NCBI GenBank assembly: GCA_947471985.1
Contig: CANIZL010000059.1
Span: 1-42,002, forward strand
DNA: 42,002 nucleotides
Direction of reading: 5' to 3'
Origin: Verrucomicrobiota bacterium
GTDB taxonomy: Bacteria > Verrucomicrobiota > Verrucomicrobiia > Limisphaerales > UBA9464
Shown: in pieces, positions 34,973 through 42,002 of the stretch
Layout of the letters: the number at the start of each line of letters is the position of its first letter
Position numbering within the stretch: position 1 is the first letter of the stretch
Position numbers and translations under genes: made by a program
Notes under the pieces: model-generated
The model's input: only the letters and a program-made list of their open reading frames with translations
What the model was told of the DNA's origin: nothing
Databases searched by the model: none

Positions 34973-36442
34973 CTAGTGGGCGGGCGGTAATTTCTGAATC
35001 AATTCCGCGAGCGTCGCGGTACGTCCGCGCGCTTCCGCCGCCGCGATCAAGGCGTTGAGTTCCGCCTGAGCCGACTGCGCCAGGGGATCCTCCGGCGTGG
35101 CGAGATTCCCGCCCGGACGCCCCCGCACTGCCTGCCAAACCTCCGCGAGGGTGATCCGGGTCAGCGGCCTCGCCGGAGTGTAGCGCGGTTCGTCGGGAGC
35201 GTGCTTGGCGATTCCCTTCCGTGCGACCGGAGAGGGACTGACTTCATTGACCAATCCCCGGGCCCGCAGGGAAGCCACCACCCGCTGGGTCAGGCGCAGC
35301 GGAATCCCCAAGCCCGCCGCGAGCCGATCGAGATCCGGCCCGGGAAGTCCCGCCGCAAAGCAGCGACCAATCTCGAACATGATGCGCACTGCCGCCAATT
35401 CGCGGCCGGTCTGATCCACCTGGTCGGCGCGCTGGTCCTCGAGATAACCCTGGCGATGCTGGAAAACATAGGCCGTCTGCGCCCCGAGCAGGAGGATCAA
35501 CCACGAAAGGTAGAGCCCGGCGAGGAACAGCGGCAGAATTCCCAGGGAGCCATAGATCTTCGAGTACATGACCACCTTGGAATTGTAGAGGTTAGCCGCC
35601 TGATTATTAAGCCACCAGAGACCGGCGGCCACCGCCGCGCCGACGAGCGCGGCCGACCAACGGACCCGCGTATTGGGCATCAGGCGATACAAACTGGCGA
35701 AGGTACCGGTGAGCAGAATCAGCGGCACCACACTCGAATCGAGCAACAAGGCATAGCCCGGGCTTTGTTTGAGACCGTCCGTTGCCCAACCGAACGCACG
35801 GACGTAGCCCAATGATTTCACAATCACCAACAGCAACGGCCCCAGAGTGATGGCCGCCCAATAGAGCACGATGCTCTGGAACCAGCCGCGCCCCTGGGTG
35901 ACACCCCAGATGTCATTGAGGGCGGCCTCGATGGTCCGCAGCAGGGAGATCGCGACAAAGATCAACCCCGCGGCCGCCGTCATGCCGATGGACGTGAAAT
36001 TGATATTCCCGACGTAGGCGAGGATGCTGTTCGCCACTTCCGCCCGGCGCACGCTTCCGCGCGCCTCCGCCGCGGCGACCGGTCCGACGCCCACGGAAGC
36101 CGGCGTCGCCGTCTCCACATCCTCCAGGCCTAGCGACGGCGCCACGGACCGAACCACCTGCTCGATGCCTTCGTTGAGCTTTTGCCGGTTCTCCGCTTTG
36201 GTGACATCGAACAGCAGGGACGCCACGGCAATGGAAACGGCGAGCAACGGAACGATGGCCAGCAGCGTCGTGTACGCCAGACCCGCGGCCCGGACCTGGC
36301 AACGGTTCCGCCAGAATTCACGGAACACGTGCACCCAGAAACTCAACCAGCGCGGCACTCGACCCGAGGAACCGTCGCCGGACCACTCCGCCAACAGCCC
36401 CGACTGCAGCCGTCGCAAGCGAATCACCCAGGAACCGTTCAT
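34973..36442 (-). CDS. YihY/UPF0761 family inner-membrane protein with C-terminal winged-helix-like part
   Basis: A 489-residue protein starting MNGSWVIRLRRLQSG. The YihY core spans roughly residues 35-330: RAAGLAYTTLLAIVPLLAVSI, GLIFVAISLLRTIEAALNDIWG, WAAITLGPLLLVIVKSLGY, LLLDSSVVPLILLTGTF, MPNTRVRWSAALVGAAVAAG and YGSLGILPLFLAGLYLSW, about six membrane helices. After the last helix comes a soluble region (RELAAVRIMFEIGRCFAAGLPGP, LAAGLGIPLRLTQRVVASLR, GLVNEVSP) that looks like a winged helix. The family was once called ribonuclease BN; that label is wrong and the function is unknown. A charged insertion near residues 95-130 is atypical. It follows the LysR gene in the same direction by 60 bases. 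Confidence 0.88.
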   Translation of the reverse strand: MNGSWVIRLRRLQSGLLAEWSGDGSSGRVPRWLSFWVHVFREFWRNRCQVRAAGLAYTTLLAIVPLLAVSIAVASLLFDVTKAENRQKLNEGIEQVVRSVAPSLGLEDVETATPASVGVGPVAAAEARGSVRRAEVANSILAYVGNINFTSIGMTAAAGLIFVAISLLRTIEAALNDIWGVTQGRGWFQSIVLYWAAITLGPLLLVIVKSLGYVRAFGWATDGLKQSPGYALLLDSSVVPLILLTGTFASLYRLMPNTRVRWSAALVGAAVAAGLWWLNNQAANLYNSKVVMYSKIYGSLGILPLFLAGLYLSWLILLLGAQTAYVFQHRQGYLEDQRADQVDQTGRELAAVRIMFEIGRCFAAGLPGPDLDRLAAGLGIPLRLTQRVVASLRARGLVNEVSPSPVARKGIAKHAPDEPRYTPARPLTRITLAEVWQAVRGRPGGNLATPEDPLAQSAQAELNALIAAAEARGRTATLAELIQKLPPAH

Positions 36443-36502
36443 GCCGCAAGCTAGGCGTGAGCGCACCGGAGGGACAGCAATCCCGCAGCCGGGCGCTGTC
36501 GG

Positions 36503-37426
36503 CTACTTCGGAGCCGCACTCCCCATCAGCGCGGGCCCCACCTCGCGCGCCAGGCGGATGAAGGTCTCCTCCGCCAAGGACCGTCGACGGGCCCGCCAGG
36601 TCAGGACACCCCAGGTGCGGCGGAGTTTGCGGCGTCCCAAGGGCACCGTGACGATGGTTCCGCGGGCGATTTCATCCACGGCCACCCACGGGGCGACAAT
36701 GGCCACGCCGAGGTTCAGTTTCACCAGTTCCCGGATGCCTTCCATGCTGCCCAACTGAATGGGCGTATTGAGCACCACATCATCCTCCCGGAAATAGGCT
36801 TCGATCAAGCGGTTGGTCTGACTGCCAGGCGTGTAATTAATCAGGGTCTCGCGGGGCACGTCCGCCCGGGGAGCACTACCCGCCTTGGCCCAGGGATGCT
36901 GCGGGGCCACGATGAACACCAGTTCGTCGACAAAGAGCGGGAGAAAATCAAAGCGCTCGTCGGGTTTCGATTCCAGCGCCAGGGCCAAATCCACCCGCCC
37001 GCGTTCCAGAAGATCCGGTACATCCGCCGCATCGCCGGGCTCGATGGCGATCAGACTCTGGGGAAAGCTCTGTTTGAAGGCGTTGAGAATTGGCGGCAGC
37101 AGGCGCACGCACAAGGTCGCCGGCGCCGCCAGACGAAGCCGCCCGCGCCCCCACCGGGCCATCTGCTCCAAACCGGTCCGGGCGACCTCCATTTCCTTCA
37201 GGACTTTTTCGGCGTGTTGCAGGAGATGCTCACCCGCCTGGGTCAGAATCACCTTTTTACCCACCCTGTCCAAAAGCCGACACCCAACGTCATTCTCCAA
37301 AGCCCTCATGGAATGACTGACGGCGCTTTGCGTCAGAAACATTTCCCGGGCCGTTTGTGTAAAGCTGCCCGTTCTCGCAAGGATGAGGAACGCCTGCAGC
37401 TGCCGACTATCGAGAGGACCTTTCAT
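36503..37426 (-). CDS. LysR-type transcriptional regulator of the nitrate operon (inferred)
   Basis: A 307-residue protein with an N-terminal LysR helix-turn-helix (LQAFLILARTGSFTQTAREM, LTQSAVSHSMRALENDVGC, LLDRVGKKVILTQAGEHLL) and a LysR substrate-binding domain (GRLRLAAPATLCVRLLPPIL, LFVDELVFIVAPQHPWA, LVKLNLGVAIVAPW). Divergent from a nitrate-type ABC operon, the gene is most likely its regulator, like NtcB or Cbl in other bacteria; that is an inference from position. The 183-base divergent region has palindromes described separately. The YihY gene lies downstream by 60 bases. Confidence 0.9.
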   Translation of the reverse strand: MKGPLDSRQLQAFLILARTGSFTQTAREMFLTQSAVSHSMRALENDVGCRLLDRVGKKVILTQAGEHLLQHAEKVLKEMEVARTGLEQMARWGRGRLRLAAPATLCVRLLPPILNAFKQSFPQSLIAIEPGDAADVPDLLERGRVDLALALESKPDERFDFLPLFVDELVFIVAPQHPWAKAGSAPRADVPRETLINYTPGSQTNRLIEAYFREDDVVLNTPIQLGSMEGIRELVKLNLGVAIVAPWVAVDEIARGTIVTVPLGRRKLRRTWGVLTWRARRRSLAEETFIRLAREVGPALMGSAAPK

Positions 37427-37436
37427 GTATTAATAA

Positions 37437-37451
37437 GGTTCACTGGGAACC
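37437..37451. promoter_or_regulatory. Short inverted repeat near the LysR gene start, possible operator
   Basis: GGTTC (37437-37441) and GAACC (37447-37451) form a 15-bp inverted repeat with a 5-base spacer, 11 bases upstream of the LysR start. Its size fits a LysR-family site, but the T-N11-A pattern is absent. It is placed for LysR autoregulation. Confidence 0.35.
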
Positions 37452-37474
37452 GTACTATCTCCACAAGCACCCGG

Positions 37475-37500
37475 AGTGCCGAGTTGCGGCAATCGGCACT
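37475..37500. promoter_or_regulatory. 26-base palindrome in the nitrate operon promoter region
   Basis: AGTGCCGA (37475-37482) and TCGGCACT (37493-37500) are perfect 8-bp arms. A further TTG/CAA match lies inside, so the whole is a near-perfect palindrome with one bulged base. It may be an operator or an RNA hairpin. No U-tract follows. Confidence 0.5.
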
Positions 37501-37509
37501 GATTTCGCT
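37494..37509 (+). promoter_or_regulatory. Sigma-54-like -24/-12 promoter candidate for nrtA
   Basis: CGGCACTGATTTCGCT contains GG at 37495-37496 and GC at 37507-37508 with exactly 10 bases between, and CAC after GG, a close match to the consensus TGGCAC-N5-TTGC. It would start transcription near 37520, about 90 bases before the nrtA start. It overlaps the right arm of the palindrome. Confidence 0.4.
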
Positions 37510-37609
37510 ATTTGGGATCCCAGTTGAAGATCCAATTCACGTCGCACCTCGCCTTTCCGCCCATCGGATCGGTTTTCGTGTCGTGGCTTGGTCTCTAGAA
37601 ATCCAATTC

Positions 37610-38887
37610 ATGAATCCATCTTCGCCCCAACCCAAGTCCAGCCTCCGTACCACTCGCCGACGCTTCGTCCAACAGACGGCCATCGGCAGCTTGCTGGCGG
37701 GCCTGCCCTCCACGTGGGGCGGTCGGGTCTTTGCCGATGACTCCCCGGAAACCCCCGCCGTGCGTTTCGGCATCATCGCCCTCACGGATTGCTCACCCAT
37801 CGTCATCGCCCACGAGAAAGGATTCTTCAAAAAGCACGGCATCAATTCCAGCATCTCCAAGGAAGCCAGTTGGGCGGTGATCCGCGACAAACTCCAGACC
37901 GGCGGCAACCAGGCCACCCACATGCTTATCGGCATGCCCCTGGCCTCCACCATGGGGCTGCTCGGTTCTCCGAAGAAGCCCATGTGCTATCCTTGGATGC
38001 TCAACCGCAACGGTCAGGCCATCACCCTCAAGTCGGATTGGATCGGCAAGGTCAAAGACGATCCCAAGGCCTTGAAGCCCTTTGTGGAGCAAGCCAAGAA
38101 GCTGGGCGAACCCCTCACGTTCGCCATGACCTTCCCGCCCGGCACCCACGCGCTCTGGATGCGCTATTACCTCGCCGCCGGCGGCATCCACCCGGACAAG
38201 GACGTCAATCTCATTACCATCCCGCCGCCCCAGATGGTGGCCAACATGAAGGTCGGCAAAATGGACGGCTTCTGCGTCGGCGAGCCGTGGAATGCCCGGG
38301 CCGTGAGCGACAAAATCGGCTTCACCAGCATCACCACCCAGCAACTCTGGAAGGATCATCCGGAAAAGGTCTGCGCCTTCCTCAGCGAATTTGCCGACCG
38401 CAATCCGAAGACGGTCAAGGCCGCCTGTCGCGCCCTGCATGAGGCCTCCGTCTGGCTCGATGACCTCGGCAATCGGCCCGAGCAATGCGATATCATCAGC
38501 CGCCCCAGTTACGTGAATTGTCCGAAGGAAACCATCCTCGGCCGCCTGCTTGGAGATTACGACCACGGCGACGGACGGAAGTACAAGGACGAAAACTACA
38601 TGATCTTCAGCCAACGCAACTGCAACTATCCGCAGCCCAAGTACCTCGCTTGGTGGCTGACCCAGTTCCGTCGCTGGGGCATGGTGACCGGCGCGCCGGA
38701 TTACGCGGGGATTCCGGGCAAGGTCGCCCGGACCGATCTCTATGAAGAAGCCATGAAAGAGATCGGTTACAAGCACGGCGGCCGAAATGACGACCCGGAA
38801 ACCCTGTTTGATGGCGTTAAATTCGATCCGAAGGGCGATCTGGAAGCCTACGCCAAGGGCTTCGCAGTGCATGGCCTCAAGGGTTGA
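37610..38887 (+). CDS. nrtA: Nitrate-type ABC transporter substrate-binding protein
   Basis: A 425-residue exported protein from the ATG at 37610. A Tat signal (TTRRRFVQQTAIGSLLAGL) is followed by the NrtA/CmpA core: VRFGIIALTDCSPIVIAHEK, GFFKKHGI, SWAVIRDKLQTGGNQATHML, FPPGTHALWMRYYLAAGGI, PPPQMVANMKVGKMDGFCVG, EPWNARAVSDKIGFT and HPEKVCAFLSEFADRNPKTVKA. It would capture nitrate or nitrite in the periplasm; bicarbonate (CmpA-like) cannot be excluded by eye. It is the first gene of an operon with the permease and two ATPases, its stop overlapping the next start by one base. Confidence 0.92.
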   Translation: MNPSSPQPKSSLRTTRRRFVQQTAIGSLLAGLPSTWGGRVFADDSPETPAVRFGIIALTDCSPIVIAHEKGFFKKHGINSSISKEASWAVIRDKLQTGGNQATHMLIGMPLASTMGLLGSPKKPMCYPWMLNRNGQAITLKSDWIGKVKDDPKALKPFVEQAKKLGEPLTFAMTFPPGTHALWMRYYLAAGGIHPDKDVNLITIPPPQMVANMKVGKMDGFCVGEPWNARAVSDKIGFTSITTQQLWKDHPEKVCAFLSEFADRNPKTVKAACRALHEASVWLDDLGNRPEQCDIISRPSYVNCPKETILGRLLGDYDHGDGRKYKDENYMIFSQRNCNYPQPKYLAWWLTQFRRWGMVTGAPDYAGIPGKVARTDLYEEAMKEIGYKHGGRNDDPETLFDGVKFDPKGDLEAYAKGFAVHGLKG

Positions 38888-39780
38888 TGCGCCGAACGCC
38901 CTCCCACCACCGCACCCATTCAGCCGTTCTCCTCCCGTATATGCGTTCCAAAAAGCTCATCGATCTCCTCGTCCTCCCCTTGTTCGGGATCGGGCTCAGT
39001 CTGCTGATCTGGCACCTGATCTCCGGCGCCACGGTGAGTCGCGTGCTGCCCGACGGCACCACCGAGGAGATCAAGACCGGCTTGGTCAAAGATCTGCCCG
39101 GGCCGCTCATGACGTGGGAAAAGACCCGCAAATACGTAGTGGAACCCTTCGCCAAGCGCGAAGACCTGGATCAGGGGATCTTGCGCTTCACTTGGTATTC
39201 GCTGGTGATCGTCGCCAAGGGTTACCTGATCGCGCTGCTGTTGGGTACGCCCATCGGCTTCCTGCTGGGCCTGTCCCCGCTCTTCACCAAGCTGTTCGAT
39301 CCCATCATCCAAATCCTGCGCCCCGTATCGCCGCTGGCGTGGATGCCTCTGGGCGTGGTGCTTTTTGCCGGAACCGGCAAGGCCGCCAATGAACTCGGCG
39401 CGTTGTTCACCATCGCGATCTGCGCCATGTGGCCCACCGTGTTGAATACCGCCGTGGGTGTGCGCGCCATTCCCCAGGATTATCTCAACGTCGCCCGGGT
39501 GCTGAAACTCTCCCGGACCCAGACACTGTTCAAGATCCTCGTACCGGCAACCCTGCCCTATATGTTCACCGGCTACCGGCTCAGCCTCGGTATTGCCTGG
39601 CTGGTGATCGTCGCCGTCGAAATGCTGACCGGTCGGATCGGCATCGGAAACTTCCTGTGGAACGAATATAACAACGGTCTCTACACGAGCATCATCCTGA
39701 GCATTCTCACCATCGGCGTGGTGGGCTTCCTGCTCGATCGGGCCATGAGCCTGTTGGAACGACGGTTCAAAACCGCGTGA
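38887..39780 (+). CDS. nrtB: Nitrate-type ABC transporter permease
   Basis: A 297-residue inner-membrane protein with about six helices. It has a long periplasmic segment (residues 45-95), then the permease core YSLVIVAKGYLIALLLGTPI, LRPVSPLAWMPLGVVLFAG, and the ATPase-contacting EAA-like loop LNVARVLKLSRTQTLFKILV, then WLVIVAVEMLTGRIGIGNFL. The ATG at 38887 shares its A with the nrtA stop and has AAGGG a few bases upstream, indicating translational coupling. An alternative start at 38941 would remove 18 residues. Confidence 0.9.
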   Translation: MRRTPSHHRTHSAVLLPYMRSKKLIDLLVLPLFGIGLSLLIWHLISGATVSRVLPDGTTEEIKTGLVKDLPGPLMTWEKTRKYVVEPFAKREDLDQGILRFTWYSLVIVAKGYLIALLLGTPIGFLLGLSPLFTKLFDPIIQILRPVSPLAWMPLGVVLFAGTGKAANELGALFTIAICAMWPTVLNTAVGVRAIPQDYLNVARVLKLSRTQTLFKILVPATLPYMFTGYRLSLGIAWLVIVAVEMLTGRIGIGNFLWNEYNNGLYTSIILSILTIGVVGFLLDRAMSLLERRFKTA

Positions 39781-39800
39781 TCCGGACACCCAATCCCATC

Positions 39801-40703
39801 ATGTCATTCCTGGAACTGAAGGGCGTCACCAAGAGTTTTGGCAGCAATGTGGTGCTGCGGGATATCAACCTATCGATCGCCCGCGGGGAGGTTGCCGCCA
39901 TCGTCGGCTACTCCGGCGCCGGCAAAACCACCCTCATCAATCTCATCGCCGGATTGACCCGTCCCGATACCGGCACGGTGAGCATGAACGGGAAGATCAT
40001 CACCGAGCCGGGCCCCGACCGCGGGCTGGTCTTCCAGAATTACAGCCTGTTGCCGTGGCTCACGGTCCGGGAGAATATCGAACTCGCCATCCAAGCGGTT
40101 TTCCCGGCGTGGACCGCCGACCAACGGGCCGCCTCCGTGGAAAAACACATCCGCATGGTGGGCCTCGGGCACGCTGCCCATCGCCGTCCGGTGGAACTAT
40201 CCGGCGGCATGCGCCAACGCGTGAGTCTGGCGCGAACCCTGGCGATCGATCCCGAGGTCCTGTTGCTGGACGAACCGCTCGGCGCGCTCGACGCCCTCAC
40301 GCGCGCCACGTTGCAGGACGAAATCAGCCGCATCACCCAGGAATCCGGCAAGACAGTGCTGCTCATCACCAATGATCCGGATGAAGCCATCTATCTGGCG
40401 GATCGGATCATTCCCTTAAGCGCCGGACCGGGCGCGACCTTGGGCCCCGACTTTCCCGTCACCCTTGCCCGGCCCCGGGATCGCCGCGCCATGAATCACG
40501 ATCCGGACTTCAAACGCCTTCGCAATCAGATCGTCAACTGGCTGCTCGGTCCCGGCGGACGCGTCGTGCAAAGCGTCAGCAAGCGCCTGATCCTGCCCGA
40601 TCTGCTCCCCGAGGATTTGGATGAGCCCCGCACCCTTTTCGGCACGTCCCGCCAACCCCGTCGTCGCTCGGAGCAAAAGCGCGAAGTCGTGGAAATCCGC
40701 TAA
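39801..40703 (+). CDS. nrtC: Nitrate-type ABC transporter ATPase (first)
   Basis: A 300-residue ATP-binding protein starting [18 protein letters not shown]. Walker A is GYSGAGKTT (residues 36-44), the signature [15 protein letters not shown], and Walker [14 protein letters not shown]. It lacks the C-terminal NrtA-like domain that cyanobacterial NrtC carries, ending instead in a basic tail ([12 protein letters not shown]). With the second ATPase it probably forms the heterodimeric motor for NrtB. Which of the two equals NrtC or NrtD is uncertain. It begins 20 bases after the permease stop. Confidence 0.88.
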   Translation: MSFLELKGVTKSFGSNVVLRDINLSIARGEVAAIVGYSGAGKTTLINLIAGLTRPDTGTVSMNGKIITEPGPDRGLVFQNYSLLPWLTVRENIELAIQAVFPAWTADQRAASVEKHIRMVGLGHAAHRRPVELSGGMRQRVSLARTLAIDPEVLLLDEPLGALDALTRATLQDEISRITQESGKTVLLITNDPDEAIYLADRIIPLSAGPGATLGPDFPVTLARPRDRRAMNHDPDFKRLRNQIVNWLLGPGGRVVQSVSKRLILPDLLPEDLDEPRTLFGTSRQPRRRSEQKREVVEIR

Positions 40704-40722
40704 ACCCAACCGAGCGACCATC

Positions 40723-41622
40723 ATGTCCGATCACGTCGAACTCTCCAACCTCACCAAGACCTATACCACGCCCAAGGGCCCGGTGGTCATCGTGAAGGAT
40801 TTCAACCTGCGGATTGCCGACGGCGAATTCGTCACGCTCATCGGCCATTCCGGCTGTGGAAAATCCACGGTTCTCTCGATGCTGGCGGGTCTGAATCCGA
40901 TCACCAGCGGCGGAATCGTGCTGGGCAGTCGCGAACTCACCGGGCCGGGGCCGGACCGCGGCGTGGTCTTCCAATCGCCCAACCTCCTGCCGTGGTTCAC
41001 GGCGCTGGAGAATGTCCAACTCGGGGTGGACCAGGTCTTTTACACGGCCTCCCGGGAGGAGCGCCGACAAATTGCCGAATATTATCTGACCGTGGTCGGG
41101 CTGGGGGACTGCCTGCACAAACGCCCCACCGAATTGAGCCAGGGCATGCGCCAACGCGTGGGCATCGCCCGGGCGTTCGCCTTGTCGCCCAAAATGCTGC
41201 TGCTGGATGAACCCTTCGGCATGCTGGATTCCCTCACCCGCTTCGAACTCCAGGGCGTGCTGATGGAACTCTGGACCCGCAATCACATCACGGCCCTCAT
41301 GGTCACCCACGACGTCGACGAAGCCCTCTATCTGTCGGATCGCATCGTCATGATGACGAACGGACCCGAGGCGTTCGTCGGGGAAATCATGACGGTTCCG
41401 TGGAGTCGGCCCCGGGATCGCAAGTCGATCATGGAACATCCCGATTACTACCGCATGCGCGAGGAGTTGATCGAATTCCTTAATGTCCGGGCCTACACCT
41501 TAAAAGGCCAGGAACCCCACGGTAGTCACGCCGCCCCACCCAGCGCCCCCGCCAAGGCGATGTCGCCCGTCCCATCCCCGGCCAATTCATCGCGAGCTCC
41601 CGATCTGGCCTCCGTGGCCTGA
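40723..41622 (+). CDS. nrtD: Nitrate-type ABC transporter ATPase (second)
   Basis: A 299-residue ATP-binding protein starting [20 protein letters not shown]. Walker A is GHSGCGKST (residues 41-49) and Walker [18 protein letters not shown]. The signature reads [15 protein letters not shown], with Gln in place of the usual second Gly, so its ATP site may differ from the partner's. A Pro/Ala/Ser-rich tail follows residue 265 ([18 protein letters not shown]). The start lies 19 bases after the preceding stop. Confidence 0.9.
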   Translation: MSDHVELSNLTKTYTTPKGPVVIVKDFNLRIADGEFVTLIGHSGCGKSTVLSMLAGLNPITSGGIVLGSRELTGPGPDRGVVFQSPNLLPWFTALENVQLGVDQVFYTASREERRQIAEYYLTVVGLGDCLHKRPTELSQGMRQRVGIARAFALSPKMLLLDEPFGMLDSLTRFELQGVLMELWTRNHITALMVTHDVDEALYLSDRIVMMTNGPEAFVGEIMTVPWSRPRDRKSIMEHPDYYRMREELIEFLNVRAYTLKGQEPHGSHAAPPSAPAKAMSPVPSPANSSRAPDLASVA

Positions 41623-41681
41623 TCTCCAGCAATTCCCGCACCCTTTCCTTAATCATCGACCGAACCTCGAGTTAACCCATC

Positions 41682-42002
41682 ATGAGACGCCCGCTGTTTC
41701 CCTCCGCAATGCTGCTGTCCCTCGCCGCCACCCCCGTGGCGTGGGCCCAATACACCCCGCCGCCGCCCCTGGCGCCGTTTCCGGGATATATCAACCAGTA
41801 CCTCCGGAATCAGGATCCTTACCTCGCCAACTGGGATATCGGGGGCAGCGTCCGCCTCCGCTACGAGGTTCGCGAAAACGCCCTGGGTATCCCGCCGGCC
41901 AACGACTTCAAAGCCGGCGTGGCCAACGACAACAGCTATTTCTCCACCAAACTCCTCTTCCGCGTGGCCCACACCGAAAAGTGGTGGAACATCACCGCCG
42001 AA
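41682..42002 (+). CDS. Outer-membrane porin-like protein (alginate-export-like), 5' part only
   Basis: An open frame of 107 codons from the ATG at 41682 to the window edge. A signal peptide (MRRPLFPSAMLLSLAATPVAWA) is followed by a proline-rich stretch (YTPPPPLAPFPGY), then IGGSVRLRYEVRENA and SYFSTKLLFRVAHTEKWWNIT, amphipathic strands typical of outer-membrane beta-barrels. Family assignment is tentative. It is 59 bases after the second ATPase gene and may be part of the same operon, giving the uptake system an outer-membrane channel. Confidence 0.6.
   Translation, partial: MRRPLFPSAMLLSLAATPVAWAQYTPPPPLAPFPGYINQYLRNQDPYLANWDIGGSVRLRYEVRENALGIPPANDFKAGVANDNSYFSTKLLFRVAHTEKWWNITAE

Noticed and set aside
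37437-37451. Classical LysR T-N11-A box
   Set aside because: The inverted repeat is present but the T and A are not 11 bases apart, so it is listed only as a possible operator.

Overview
The window looks like chromosomal DNA from a GC-rich member of the PVC group, most likely a Verrucomicrobiota bacterium related to Limisphaerales/Pedosphaera. The basis is two paralogous DUF1549/DUF1553 plus DUF1501 gene pairs (a Planctomycetes/Verrucomicrobia hallmark), a long FG-GAP/UnbV surface protein, a REP-type tyrosine transposase, and Gram-negative envelope genes (MlaA, O-antigen ligase, outer-membrane porin). This placement rests on family knowledge, not on a database search. There is no sign of phage, plasmid, CRISPR or rRNA, and I found no tRNA.

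Left part (1-19.1 kb). A partial REP-associated transposase is followed by a tract of degenerate repeats. Then come a DUF1549/DUF1501 pair, the acetolactate synthase small subunit with a good terminator, cutC, an O-antigen ligase-like membrane protein, a PIN-PhoH ATPase and a two-helix membrane protein. Next is the most unusual gene of the window: an MlaA domain fused to an alpha/beta hydrolase. It converges on a 1222-residue FG-GAP/UnbV protein and a polysaccharide pyruvyl transferase. A conserved hypothetical protein and ribonuclease III close this part.

Middle (19.1-31.3 kb). A gene-poor kilobase carries a second, orphan cluster of the same degenerate repeat seen beside the transposase. 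It is followed by a compact cassette of an ArsR regulator, an SRPBCC protein and a GFA protein. The promoter and a 22-bp palindromic operator of this cassette overlap the start codon. Six minus-strand genes follow in tandem, in transcription order: a UreF-like protein, alaS, a flavin reductase, ribBA, and the second DUF1549/DUF1501 pair.

Right part (31.4-42.0 kb). A glycosyltransferase and an FkbM methyltransferase precede lysS and a tiny lipoprotein gene whose stop codon directly abuts that of a convergent YihY-family gene. A LysR regulator is divergent from a nitrate-type ABC uptake operon (binding protein, permease, two ATPases). The operon runs into the start of an outer-membrane porin-like gene cut by the window edge. 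The divergent promoter region contains a near-perfect palindrome overlapping a sigma-54-like -24/-12 element, which would fit nitrogen control.

Most genes are ordinary housekeeping or envelope genes. The best leads are the MlaA-hydrolase fusion, the paired repeat clusters, and the regulatory architecture of the nitrate operon and of the ArsR cassette.
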